Source: Agromyces hippuratus (GTDB taxonomy: Bacteria; Actinomycetota; Actinomycetes; Actinomycetales; Microbacteriaceae). Taken from it: DNA of 64,000 nucleotides. How positions within the stretch are numbered: position 1 is the stretch's first letter; every line of letters begins with the position of its first letter. This document shows positions 27,061-35,214 of the stretch, one piece after another. The notes under the pieces are model-generated. The model had not been told where the DNA came from. It was given only the letters and a program-made list of their open reading frames with translations, and ran no database searches. The position numbers and the translations under genes were made by a program. The stretch is taken from contig NZ_JACCFI010000001.1 in assembly GCF_013410355.1 (NCBI RefSeq), forward strand, positions 1,922,001 to 1,986,000, written 5' to 3'.

Positions 27061-27122
27061 GTTATGGGCGGGATCACGGAAATGTCAACGCAAACATCCG
27101 CTGTTAAGGGAACGTAAACATT
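27061..27122 (-). promoter_or_regulatory. GH5 promoter with two LacI-type boxes
   Basis: On the minus strand TTGACA (27083-27088) and CATAAC/ATAACC near 27060-27066 make a promoter with a 16-17 bp spacer. One box, TGTTTGCGTTGACA (27083-27096), overlaps the -35. A second, AATGTTTACGTTCCC (27108-27122), lies upstream and differs by one base from the permease-operon box. Confidence 0.65.
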
Positions 27123-27233
27123 TCGGATGCCCCTGACACGCGGGTTCGCCGCCATCTCGCCGCCGCCGAGCTCGTCGCGCGAGCTCGACGCCGACTCGTT
27201 GACGTGAAAACCGGCGGCGAGGATGATCGACGC

Positions 27234-28118
27234 ATGGGTACGAGAACCGCCGCGCGGCGGCCGCCCCGGCGGCCGGAGTCGAGTCTGGCCGAGCGCTGGA
27301 CCACGGTCGACGGCATCGAACTGTTCTACCGCGAGTCGCCGATGCCACCGGATGCCCCGGCGATGATGCACCTGCACGGCTTCGGCCTCTCAGGCCGCTA
27401 CCTGCTGCCGACCGCAGAACGCCTCGCCGATCAGTTCCACACCTTCGTGCCCGACCTGCCCGGCTTCGGCCGCAGCGGCAAGGCCGCCGATGCGCTCGAC
27501 GTGCCCGACCTCGCGCACGCTGCGGCCCGGTTCCTCGACGATCGCGGCATCGAGCGGGCCACGCTCGTCGGCAACTCCATGGGCTGCCCCGTCATCCTCG
27601 AGTTCGCGCATCACTACCCCGAACGCATCGACCGCGCCGTGCTCGTCTCGCCTGCGGGCGGACTCTACAACCAGCCGCTCCGGCGCGCGGTCGGCCAGCT
27701 CACCCGCGACGGAAGCCGAGAGCCTCCCCGCATGATGAAGGTCGCCGTGCCCGACTACCTCCGCTTCGGCGTGCCCAGCACGTTCAAGATGTTCCGGGCT
27801 CTCACGCAGTACCCGACGCTCCAGCGACTGCTCGAGCTGCACGTGCCGACGCTCGTCGTGGTCGGCGACCGTGATCCGTTGATGCCCACCCCCGCCCGCG
27901 TGCAGGAGGTCGCCGCCGCGACCGACAGCCGCGTGCTGCTCGTCAGGATCGAGGGCGCGGCCCACGCCATCAACTTCAGCCATTCGGGCGAGCTCGCCCA
28001 CCTGATCCGACTGTTCATGGCCGACAAGCCGATCGTCGACGACCCCGCCTCCCCCGGGCACGCGAGCCTGACCGAGATCCATCGCGGCAAGCACCTGCCG
28101 CCCTCGCCGCAACCGTAG
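27234..28118 (+). CDS. alpha/beta hydrolase
   Basis: 294 residues. HGFGLSGRYLLPTAERL is the oxyanion-loop region, LVGNSMGCPVIL the nucleophile elbow (GNSMG), VVGDRDPLMP the acid, and GAAHAINFSHSGEL the His. It resembles C-C bond hydrolases and lipases acting on small esters. The start MGTRTAARR was chosen; a GTG 30 bp upstream also keeps frame. There is no signal peptide. It has no clear operon partner: the GH5 gene is divergent and DUF2255 convergent. Confidence 0.85.
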   Translation: MGTRTAARRPPRRPESSLAERWTTVDGIELFYRESPMPPDAPAMMHLHGFGLSGRYLLPTAERLADQFHTFVPDLPGFGRSGKAADALDVPDLAHAAARFLDDRGIERATLVGNSMGCPVILEFAHHYPERIDRAVLVSPAGGLYNQPLRRAVGQLTRDGSREPPRMMKVAVPDYLRFGVPSTFKMFRALTQYPTLQRLLELHVPTLVVVGDRDPLMPTPARVQEVAAATDSRVLLVRIEGAAHAINFSHSGELAHLIRLFMADKPIVDDPASPGHASLTEIHRGKHLPPSPQP

Positions 28119-28171
28119 ACGACCGGGAGTCGTCGGCACCGTCACCGTCTCCTGAGCTGCGCTCGCCGCCG

Positions 28172-28552
28172 TCAGTCCTCGAGCGGGTCCAGCCTGAACG
28201 TGGTGGCGACGACCTGCGGGCCGACGACGGTGCCGACGATCTTCGGCCCGTACCGGTCGTACTTCGCGTGGTAGGCGGCGTCGACGGCCTCGTGCACGTC
28301 GGCGGGCGGCTCGTCGAACGCGACGTCGCGCTCGACGCCGCCGGCGCGGATGCGACCGGTGCCGCTCGCCTGCGCCCGGCGGAACCACGGGTTGCCCGGC
28401 CCGTACGCGGAGCGCACGTACAGCTCGTCGCCCGCCCGCACCACCCAGATGGTCACGAACGGTCGGAGCGAACCGTCGGCGCGGCGGGAGGCGATCTGCA
28501 GCTCCTCGGCGCTGCCGACGCGGTCGAGTTCTTCGCTGGTCCACATGCTCAT
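28172..28552 (-). CDS. DUF2255 family protein
   Basis: 126 residues, a small cytoplasmic split-barrel-like protein. MWTSEELDRVGSAEELQIASRRADGSLRP and VTIWVVRAGDELYVRSAYGPGNPWFRRA match the DUF2255 family, which resembles F420/flavin-type nitroreductase-like proteins. Function unknown. AAGGAC precedes the ATG at 28552; a second ATG is two codons later. Upstream is the decayed C-terminus of an MFS gene, probably a former operon partner. Confidence 0.82.
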   Translation of the reverse strand: MSMWTSEELDRVGSAEELQIASRRADGSLRPFVTIWVVRAGDELYVRSAYGPGNPWFRRAQASGTGRIRAGGVERDVAFDEPPADVHEAVDAAYHAKYDRYGPKIVGTVVGPQVVATTFRLDPLED

Positions 28553-28560
28553 GGGGTGTC

Positions 28561-28796
28561 CTTCCGGTAGTGCGATTCTCGCGTGACGGGCCGCGGAGCC
28601 GAGCTGCGCCGCGCCGCGGCGGCGCCGGGCACGATCACGGCGAGCGCGGTGACGAGGCTGAGCGCGAGCAACGCGCTCCCTGCGGCGAGGGCGGCACCGA
28701 CCTGTGCGGCGAGCGCGTCGGGCGACCGCCCTGCGGTGCGGCGTGCGCCGACACCGAGACGAGAACGGCGATTCCGAGCGCGCTGCCGAGCTGGGC
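28561..28796 (-). pseudogene. remnant of an MFS transporter C-terminus
   Basis: Reading the minus strand from 28796 gives AQLGSALGIAVLVSVSAHAA, a typical late helix of DHA2 exporters. The reading frame then shifts near the glycine-rich stretch, and DALAAQVGAALAAGSALLAL followed by SLVTALAVIVPG continues in another frame. So the fragment lacks the first 11 or so helices and carries a frameshift. It lies directly upstream of DUF2255 and ends abruptly where cupin coding sequence of the opposite strand begins. Confidence 0.75.
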
Positions 28797-28990
28797 TCGT
28801 GCAGGCGCGAGGCGGCGAGATCCTCCTCATGCGCCCCGGCGACACCGTGTACACGCCGCCGGGCGAGTGGCACTGGCACGGGGCATCCGCCGGCTCGTTC
28901 ATGTGCCATCTCGCGATGTGGGAGGACGACGACGCGAGCTGGGGTGAGCACGTGACCGACGAGGAGTACCGCGCGGCGCCGCTCGGCTGA
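28797..28990 (+). pseudogene. 3' half of a cupin-domain gene
   Basis: The plus strand encodes VQARGGEILLMRPGDTVYTP then PGEWHWHGASAGSFMCHLAM, the second cupin motif of small cupins often linked to carboxymuconolactone decarboxylases, and ends naturally at the stop at 28988-28990. The first cupin motif and the start are missing; upstream sequence is an antisense MFS remnant. A chimeric frame continues upstream but has no protein-like character. Confidence 0.75.
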
Positions 28991-28998
28991 GCGGCGCT

Positions 28999-30021
28999 TC
29001 ATCGCGAGCGGTCGTGACTCCACTCGAGCAGGCGATCGACCGGCCAGGTCGTGACGATGCGCTCGGCCGGCACGCCGTTCGCCGTCGCGCGCGCGGCGCC
29101 GAGTTCGAGGAACGTCAGGTGGCCCGGGGCGTGCGCGTCGCTGTCGATCGAGAACAGGCAGCCCGCGTCGAGAGCGATCGCGATGAGCTCGTCCGGCGGG
29201 TCCTGGCGCTCGGGTCGCGAGTTGATCTCGACCGCGACGCCGTGCTCGGCGCACGCCTCGAAGACGGCGCGGGCATCGAACGTCGATTGCGGGCGGGTGC
29301 CGCGAGCGCCCTCGACGAGCCGCCCGGTGCAGTGCCCGAGCACGTTCGTGTGCGGGTCGGCGACGGCGCGCAGCATCCGCTTCGTCATCTCGGGCGCCTC
29401 GGTGCGGAGCTTGGAGTGCACGCTCGCGACCACGACGTCGAGGCGGCCCAGCATCTCGGGGGTCTGGTCGAGCGTGCCGTCGAGCAGGATGTCGACCTCG
29501 ATGCCGCGAAGCAGGCGGATGCCGCCGACCTCCGTCTGCACATCGGCGATCGCCTGCTGCTGCGCGGTGAGCCGCTCGACGCTCAGACCGTTGGCCACCC
29601 GGAGGTTCGGCGAGTGGTCGGTGATCGCGAGGTACTCGAGCCCGAGCGCCTCGGCGGCGCGCGCCATCGTCTCGAGGCTCGTGGTGCCGTCGGACCAGTC
29701 GGTGTGGCTGTGCAGGTCGCCGCGCAGTTGCGCCCCGAGACCGGTGCGCGCGCCCTCGGGTGAGAGCCCGGCCCGCGCGCGCAGGTCGGCGAGGTAGTCG
29801 GGCACCGCGCCATCCGCCGCCTGGGCGATGACGGCGAACGTCGTGTCGCCGATGCCCTTCGTGCGCTGCAGGCGGCCGTCGCCGACGCGGGCCGCGATCT
29901 CGTCGGGGCCGAGCGGCCGGATGACCTCGGCCGCTCGGCGGAACGCCTTGGACTTGAACGCCGACGCGCGATCGCGCTCGAGCAGGAACGCGATCTCCTC
30001 GAGCGCCGCCACCGGGTCCAT
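28999..30021 (-). CDS. PHP domain phosphoesterase (PolX-C-like)
   Basis: 340 residues. The N-terminal 80 residues contain helix-hairpin-helix-like repeats (FRRAAEVIRPL; GDGRLQRTKGIGDTTFAVI) as in the N-terminus of family X polymerases. The PHP domain follows with LHSHTDWSDGTTSLE, LAITDHSPN, LLRGIEVDIL, VVASVHSKL, LGHCTGR, VAVEINSRPER and FSIDSDAHAPGHL, all expected metal ligands. It is likely a DNA-repair-associated nuclease or phosphatase without the polymerase part. The start MDPVAAL follows CAGAAT by 6 nt, a leaderless configuration. Confidence 0.88.
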   Translation of the reverse strand: MDPVAALEEIAFLLERDRASAFKSKAFRRAAEVIRPLGPDEIAARVGDGRLQRTKGIGDTTFAVIAQAADGAVPDYLADLRARAGLSPEGARTGLGAQLRGDLHSHTDWSDGTTSLETMARAAEALGLEYLAITDHSPNLRVANGLSVERLTAQQQAIADVQTEVGGIRLLRGIEVDILLDGTLDQTPEMLGRLDVVVASVHSKLRTEAPEMTKRMLRAVADPHTNVLGHCTGRLVEGARGTRPQSTFDARAVFEACAEHGVAVEINSRPERQDPPDELIAIALDAGCLFSIDSDAHAPGHLTFLELGAARATANGVPAERIVTTWPVDRLLEWSHDRSR

Positions 30022-30101
30022 CGCCCCATTCTGGCGCGTCGGACGGGCTCCGGCCAGCGTGCGACATCGGCTGCGCCTCCCGTCGCACGAGTCGTCGCGG
30101 C

Positions 30102-30149
30102 TTGACAAGGTCGCTTCGTCAAGAGTATATCTATACCCCCTAGGGGTAT
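30102..30149 (+). promoter_or_regulatory. promoter with CsoR/FrmR-type operator before an MFS gene
   Basis: TTGACA (30102-30107) and TATATC (30126-30131) form a promoter. Immediately after it lies ATACCCCCTAGGGGTAT (30133-30149): 7-bp arms ATACCCC/GGGGTAT around CTA. This resembles operators of the DUF156 family (CsoR, FrmR, RcnR, CstR), which sense copper, formaldehyde, nickel/cobalt or persulfide. GAAGGAG follows before the ATG at 30168. No such regulator gene is in the window. Confidence 0.65.
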
Positions 30150-30167
30150 TCAACGAAGGAGCAATTC

Positions 30168-31610
30168 ATGTCCGTATCCACTCCGCCGACGAGACGTCGG
30201 TGGCTCGGCCTCGCGCTCATCGCGGCGGCCCAGTTCGTCGTCATCATGGACACGTCGATCATCGGCGTCGCCCTGCCCGACATCCAGGCCGAACTCGGGT
30301 TCACCCCCGAGTCCCTGTCGTGGGTGTTCAACGCCTACGTCATCGCCTTCGGCGGACTGCTGCTGCTCGGCGGCCGCCTCTCCGACGTGTTCGGCGCTCG
30401 ACGGGTGTTCATCGCCGGCTGGCTCACGCTGGCCATCGGCAGCGTGCTCGCCGGCGCTGCAAGCAACGTCGGCCTCGAGATCGCCGGTCGCGCCGTCCAG
30501 GGCGCGGGCGCCGCGCTCATCGCCCCGGCCGCACTCACCCTGCTGATGACGCTGTTCGGCGGCACCGCCGAACTCCCGCGCGCCTTCGCGGTGTACGGCG
30601 CCGCGGCTCCGATCGGCGGCACCGCCGGGGTCTTCCTCGGCGGCGTGCTCACGGAGTACGCCAGCTGGCCGTGGGTCTTCTACGTGACCGTGCCGATCGC
30701 CGTACTCGTCATCGCCCTGACGCCGTTCGCACTCCCCCGGGTCAGCGGCGGGCGCGGACGGGTCGACCTCGCCGGCGCGCTCACCGCGACCGCGGGACTC
30801 GCTGCGATCGTCTACGGGGTCGTGCGCGCCCCCGAGGTCGGCTGGGCCTCGGCGGAGACGATCGTCGCCCTCGCCGCCGGCGCGCTCCTGCTCATCGCGT
30901 TCTTCGCCATCCAGGCGCGCAGCCGCACGCCGCTGCTGCGCCTCGGCATCTTCCACGCCCCGCAGCTCGGCGCCGCGAACCTCGCCCAGCTGATGCTCGG
31001 CGCGGCCTGGGTGTCGATGTGGTTCTTCCTGAACCTGTACCTGCAGCAGGTGCTCGGGGCTGGCGCGTTCGCCTCGGGCGCCGCACTTCTGCCGATGACG
31101 GCGCTCATCGTGGTCGGCATGGTCGCTGTGGCGCCGCGGCTGCAGGCGCGGTTCGGGGCGAAGCCGCTCATCGTCGGCGGGTTCGCACTGCTCGCGATCG
31201 GTCTCGGGTGGCTCTCGCTCGCGCGACCCGACGGCAGCTACGCCGTCGACGTGCTGCCCGCCTCGCTCGTCGCGGCGCTCGGCATGGCGCTCGCGTTCGT
31301 GCCGTCGCTCGGCACGGCGATCGGCGCGGCACGACCTGAGGAGACGGGCGTGGCCTCGGGTCTCGTCAACACGAGCTACCAGATCGGGTCGGCGATCGGA
31401 CTCGCGGTGCTGACGGCCGTCGGCGCTGCGGTCACCGCGGGCGCGGCGAGCGGCGGGGCCGCGGATGCCGCTGCGCTCACGGCCGGCTTCTCGTCGGCGT
31501 TCATCGGCGCCGCGGTGCTGGCGGTCGCCGGGCTCGTGGCATCCGCCGTGCTGCTGCGACCGACGCCCCGCCCGGCGACCGCGCCGGCACCGGAGACGGT
31601 CGACGCGTGA
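30168..31610 (+). CDS. MFS transporter, DHA2 family (14 helices)
   Basis: 480 residues. VVIMDTSIIGVALPDIQAEL (helix 1, motif D1), GGRLSDVFGARRVF (motif A) and AGRAVQGAGAALIAPAALTL (helix 4) are hallmarks of the EmrB/QacA exporters. It should pump out a toxic small molecule by proton antiport. The promoter carries a CsoR/FrmR-like operator, so expression may respond to copper, an aldehyde or a reactive sulfur species, an unusual coupling for this class. Convergent with the DUF2510 gene across a hairpin. Confidence 0.9.
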   Translation: MSVSTPPTRRRWLGLALIAAAQFVVIMDTSIIGVALPDIQAELGFTPESLSWVFNAYVIAFGGLLLLGGRLSDVFGARRVFIAGWLTLAIGSVLAGAASNVGLEIAGRAVQGAGAALIAPAALTLLMTLFGGTAELPRAFAVYGAAAPIGGTAGVFLGGVLTEYASWPWVFYVTVPIAVLVIALTPFALPRVSGGRGRVDLAGALTATAGLAAIVYGVVRAPEVGWASAETIVALAAGALLLIAFFAIQARSRTPLLRLGIFHAPQLGAANLAQLMLGAAWVSMWFFLNLYLQQVLGAGAFASGAALLPMTALIVVGMVAVAPRLQARFGAKPLIVGGFALLAIGLGWLSLARPDGSYAVDVLPASLVAALGMALAFVPSLGTAIGAARPEETGVASGLVNTSYQIGSAIGLAVLTAVGAAVTAGAASGGAADAAALTAGFSSAFIGAAVLAVAGLVASAVLLRPTPRPATAPAPETVDA

Positions 31611-31614
31611 GCCG

Positions 31615-31652
31615 CGTGCTCGTGGGGGTCGGCATCGGCCTCCACGAGCACG
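31615..31652. terminator. bidirectional terminator between MFS and DUF2510 genes
   Basis: CGTGCTCGTGG (31615-31625) pairs perfectly with CCACGAGCACG (31642-31652), a stem of 11 bp in a 47-bp convergent gap. Confidence 0.75.
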
Positions 31653-31657
31653 GCGCA

Positions 31658-32524
31658 TCAGTAGGCCGGGTACATCTCCATCGAGGTGTTGAAGATGTTC
31701 ACCATCATCACGACCACCCACGCGATCACGCCGATCGTGAGCACGACGGTGAGGGCGATCGCGGCGGCCATCGGCAGGTAGCCGCGACCGGCCTGGCGCC
31801 GCACCACGACCGAGCGGCCGATGACGTAGACCAGCGACGAGAGGAACGCCCAGGCCCAGTGGAACCGGCGCTGGTAGCCGAGCCGCGCGAGCGCGGCATG
31901 GTCGAGGGCGGCGAACCAGACGGCGAGGCCGTAGACGATCCATCCGCCGAACGTCGCGGCGAGGTACCACGGGTCGGTGTACGGGCCGAGCGCGGTGAGC
32001 ATCGCGCTCGTCGACGGCGACATCGACTGCTCCATGTACGCCTGGAAGTCCCAGAAGAAGAGCGGCAGGATCCCGAGCACGGGCAGCGCCACGATCAGCC
32101 AGATCCAGATCGTAGAGACCGGGGTGCCCTCGGGCACGCGAGCCGTTGCCGCGACGCCGCCGTAGGGTGCCGGCTGCCCGGCGCCCTGCACCGGTGCGGC
32201 TCCGGAGTATGCGGGGGCCGAGGGGTAGACGGGAGCCGCCCCGTAGGCGGGTGCCGACGTGTAGGCGGGCGCCGATGTGTAGGCGGGCGCGTACGCGGGA
32301 GTCACCGGGGCGACGTAGGCGGGCGCGGCGACGGGAGCAGCAACGACTGCCGGGGTCACCGGCGCGACCGGCGGAACCGACGCCGCCGGTGCGACCTGCT
32401 CGACGGGAGCCACCGGGGCGGCCGGTGCGACATGCCCCGTCCACTGCACCCCGTCCCACCAGCGCTGCGCAGCGGGGCCGCTCGGGTCGGGATACCAGCC
32501 TGCGGGCGTACGACCATCGCTCAT
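31658..32524 (-). CDS. DUF2510 membrane protein with Ala/Pro/Tyr-rich linker
   Basis: 288 residues. The N-terminal DUF2510 module reads AGWYPDPSGPAAQRWWDGVQ and WTGH. A low-complexity linker (about residues 35-125) repeats APAY/SAPAY units, then four or five membrane helices follow (IWLIVALPVLGILPLFFW; ATFGGWIVYGLAVWFAAL and others). DUF2510 is a short Trp-rich domain common in actinobacterial membrane proteins and of unknown role. The start MSDGRTPAG is supported by AGGAGG 6-7 nt upstream; an ATG nine codons earlier lies inside a likely -10 (TAGCAT). Confidence 0.85.
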   Translation of the reverse strand: MSDGRTPAGWYPDPSGPAAQRWWDGVQWTGHVAPAAPVAPVEQVAPAASVPPVAPVTPAVVAAPVAAPAYVAPVTPAYAPAYTSAPAYTSAPAYGAAPVYPSAPAYSGAAPVQGAGQPAPYGGVAATARVPEGTPVSTIWIWLIVALPVLGILPLFFWDFQAYMEQSMSPSTSAMLTALGPYTDPWYLAATFGGWIVYGLAVWFAALDHAALARLGYQRRFHWAWAFLSSLVYVIGRSVVVRRQAGRGYLPMAAAIALTVVLTIGVIAWVVVMMVNIFNTSMEMYPAY

Positions 32525-32591
32525 CGATTCCTCCTGTGGGTTCTCGGACATGCTACGGGCACGCCCTCGGCCGGGCAGCGAGCGGACTCCG

Positions 32592-33635
32592 TTACAGCTC
32601 GACGACCGTCATGCCCGACCCGGCACCGCCGGCCGTGCCCATCGCCGCGAGTGCCGCGGGCACCTCGTCGAGCGTGATGCGCCGGCCGACGAGCTCGATC
32701 GGCCGGAAGTCGCCCGACGCGACGGCGCCGAGCATCGAGGGGTATTCATGGGCGGCCATGCCGTGGCTGCCGAGGATCTCGAGCTCGCCCGCGATCACGG
32801 CGTCCATCGGCATCGCGGCGAGCGCGGAGTCGCCGACCATGAGCCCGATCTGCACATGGCGGCCGCGCTTCTTGAGGCTCCGCACCGAGGCGAATGAGGT
32901 CTCGGTCGAGCCGAACGCGTCGACCGAGACGTCCACTCCCCCGCCCGAGGCCTCGAGGATCCGCTCGGCAGCGCCCTCGCCGCCCTGCAGGGGCACAGCG
33001 CCGAGCCCCTCCGCCGCGGCGAGCGCGGCATCGGAGACATCGACGCCGTAGACCTTCACGCCGGCAGCGACGGCGATCATGATCGCGGAGAGACCCACCC
33101 CGCCGCATCCGTGCACCGCGATCTGCTCGCCAGGGGCGAGACGCGAGCGCGAGACGATGGCCCGATAGGCGGTCGCGAACCGGCAGCCGAGCGACGCGGC
33201 CTCGACGAAGCCGAGCGACTCCGGCAGCCGGATGAGGTTCAGTTCGGCCTCGTCGATCGCCACGAACTCGGCGAACGAGCCCCAGTGCGTGAACCCAGGC
33301 TGCGACTGCTGGTCGCAGACCTGCTCGTTGCCGGTCAGGCACTCGTGGCATCGACCGCACGCGCAGATGAACGGGGCGGTGACGCGGTCGCCAACGGCCC
33401 AGCCCGCCTCGGGGTCGACCTCCGAGCCGAGCACGGCGATCTCGCCGGCGAACTCGTGGCCCGGCACGTGCGGCAGCGACACGGTGTCGTCGTGGCCCAT
33501 CCAGGCGTGCCAGTCGCTGCGGCAGACGCCGGTCGCGCGCACCCGGATGACGGCGCCGCGCGGCGGGCACTGCGGCTCCGGCACGTCGACGAGTTCGGGG
33601 TTCTCACCGAAGGCGTTGAAGAGCACGGCGCGCAC
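32592..33635 (-). CDS. zinc-dependent alcohol dehydrogenase
   Basis: 347 residues of the medium-chain dehydrogenase family. GVCRSDWHAWMGH and PHVPGHEFAGEI hold catalytic zinc ligands, and CACGRCHECLTGNEQVC the four-Cys structural zinc site. VHGCGGVGLSAIMIA is the NAD(P)-binding Rossmann motif. It should interconvert a primary or secondary alcohol and its carbonyl. GTG start with AAGGAC 4-5 nt upstream. It stands alone, divergent from an EamA carrier. Confidence 0.92.
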   Translation of the reverse strand: MRAVLFNAFGENPELVDVPEPQCPPRGAVIRVRATGVCRSDWHAWMGHDDTVSLPHVPGHEFAGEIAVLGSEVDPEAGWAVGDRVTAPFICACGRCHECLTGNEQVCDQQSQPGFTHWGSFAEFVAIDEAELNLIRLPESLGFVEAASLGCRFATAYRAIVSRSRLAPGEQIAVHGCGGVGLSAIMIAVAAGVKVYGVDVSDAALAAAEGLGAVPLQGGEGAAERILEASGGGVDVSVDAFGSTETSFASVRSLKKRGRHVQIGLMVGDSALAAMPMDAVIAGELEILGSHGMAAHEYPSMLGAVASGDFRPIELVGRRITLDEVPAALAAMGTAGGAGSGMTVVEL

Positions 33636-33658
33636 AGGAGTCCTTTCCGTTCGGGTCA

Positions 33659-33711
33659 CGGATGTCGGCGGCACTCACGGCATCGTCGCCGGATCGCGCG
33701 CGCGACATCCG
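33659..33711. repeat. CGGATGTCG / CGACATCCG inverted pair
   Basis: CGGATGTCG (33659-33667) and CGACATCCG (33703-33711) are exact inverted copies separated by 35 bp in the divergent gap upstream of the alcohol dehydrogenase. Same motif as the hairpins at 5173 and 9208. Confidence 0.5.
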
Positions 33712-33852
33712 CGAGCTTATCGGCCTGCGGAGGTGTGCTCGGACGGCGTCGGGAGGAGAACACACGGTTCGGAGGCCGACTCCGTTCACGGGCCTCCTCC
33801 CGATCGTTCGATCTCCTCCCTCGGGCGTCGCCGGATTGTGTAACAATGTGCC

Positions 33853-34794
33853 ATGCGATTCGTGACCGCCGTGCTGCTCGCGGCCGTCTGCTTCGGCACC
33901 ACGGGTACCGCGCAGGCGCTCGGGCCCGAGGCGAGCGCGGCCTCGGTCGGGGCAGCGCGAATCCTGATCGGCGGCGGCGCCCTCGGGCTCATCGCCGTGA
34001 TCCAGATCTTCGCCGGGCGCCGGCGCGGTGCGGCCGGGACACCCGCCGCGCCGGCGGCCGGCGTCGCCACGCGGCATCCGCTGCCCGTCTGGCTGCTCGT
34101 CGCCATCGGCGCCGCCGGCGTGCTCGCCTATCAGCCGGCGTTCTTCGCCGGCACCGCCGCGAACGGCGTCGCGGTCGGCACGGTCGTGGCGCTCGGCTCG
34201 GCGCCCGTCATCACGGGCGGGCTCGACTGGGCGCTCCGTCGCCGCTACCCCGGCCACCGCTGGGCGATCGCCACCGCCATCGCGACGCTCGGCGTCGGCA
34301 TCCTCGCCGCGGCGACCGGCGGCGGAGGAACTGCGGGCGCCGACCCGCTGGGCCTGGTCGCGTCGCTCGGCGCGGGCGCCTCGTACGCCGTCTACACGCT
34401 CGCCGCGAAGGCGCTGCTCGACCGCGGTTGGAGCGGATCATCCAGCATGGGTGCGCTCTTCGGCGTCGCAGCCGTCTTCAGCATCCCCCTGCTGGCGACG
34501 ACGGATGCCTCGTGGCTCGCGACCGGGCCGGGGCTCGCCATGGCCCTCTGGCTCGGTCTCGTGACGACGACCGTCGCCTACCTGCTCTTCGGCTACGGGC
34601 TCGGCGGTCTCGCGCCCGCGACGGTCTCGACCCTGACCCTCGCCGAGCCGCTGACCGCCGGCATCCTCGGGGTCGCACTCCTCGGCGAGGCGCTCACCGC
34701 CGGCGCCCTGCTCGGGCTTCTCGTGCTCGCCGCCGGCATCGTCGTGCTCGCGACGGCGAATGCGGGCCGGCGCACGCGGGTGGCCATCGGCTGA
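33853..34794 (+). CDS. EamA/DMT family transporter
   Basis: 313 residues, ten membrane helices. The first repeat begins VTAVLLAAVCFGTTGTAQAL and the second SYAVYTLAAKALLDRG; LLFGYGLGGLAPATVSTLTLAEPL is the conserved late-helix region of DMT exporters. Substrate unknown. TAACAA lies 6 nt before the ATG, suggesting leaderless transcription, and TTGT-GTA-ACAA (33836-33846) overlaps it as a small palindrome. Confidence 0.87.
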   Translation: MRFVTAVLLAAVCFGTTGTAQALGPEASAASVGAARILIGGGALGLIAVIQIFAGRRRGAAGTPAAPAAGVATRHPLPVWLLVAIGAAGVLAYQPAFFAGTAANGVAVGTVVALGSAPVITGGLDWALRRRYPGHRWAIATAIATLGVGILAAATGGGGTAGADPLGLVASLGAGASYAVYTLAAKALLDRGWSGSSSMGALFGVAAVFSIPLLATTDASWLATGPGLAMALWLGLVTTTVAYLLFGYGLGGLAPATVSTLTLAEPLTAGILGVALLGEALTAGALLGLLVLAAGIVVLATANAGRRTRVAIG

Positions 34795-34850
34795 TCGGGC
34801 CACCACCGACGTGAGTCACCTCGTCGTGCCGACGGGGCAGCGGCCCCGGC

Positions 34851-35126
34851 TCACGAAGCCAGTCGCGCTGCGCCGGTCGCTCGTCGAGGCGCTCGAAGAC
34901 TGAGCTTCTGCTCGCCCGAGGGCGCCGACCTCGTCGCGCCGCCGCGCCGGCCGCGGTCGGGGTCGCCCTGGCCGGATGCCTCGTTCAGGGGCTCGCCGTA
35001 CCAGTGGTCGACACCCCGTCGGCAGGTGCACGAGAGCGCCACGGTCTCGTCGATCGTCACCGCGCGGAAGAACTCGCGGTGGGGCGTGGGGATCTCACGT
35101 CGTCGTGCCATGTCGTCGTGCTCCAT
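34851..35126 (-). CDS. possible small hypothetical protein
   Basis: About 91 residues in the 420-bp gap between the EamA and metallopeptidase genes. The first half (FFRAVTIDETVALSCTCRRG, VDHWYGEPLNEA) looks like real protein with a CTC pair, while the second half is Arg/Gly-rich and could be read-through. I recognise no family. The rest of this gap shows only GC-rich sequence without clear hairpins. Confidence 0.35.
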   Translation of the reverse strand: MEHDDMARRREIPTPHREFFRAVTIDETVALSCTCRRGVDHWYGEPLNEASGQGDPDRGRRGGATRSAPSGEQKLSLRAPRRATGAARLAS

Positions 35127-35214
35127 TCTGCGCACGTCGCGGTGCGCTTACTGGAGAGACGACGATGCCGCCGGATCATGACGCGGATCGCGCGAACTCG
35201 TTCGCGCCGCGCGG

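Noticed and set aside
30150..32459. Minus-strand frame of about 770 codons opposite the MFS gene
   Set aside because: Shadow frame: Arg/Gly/Asp-rich, spans two real genes and a terminator.
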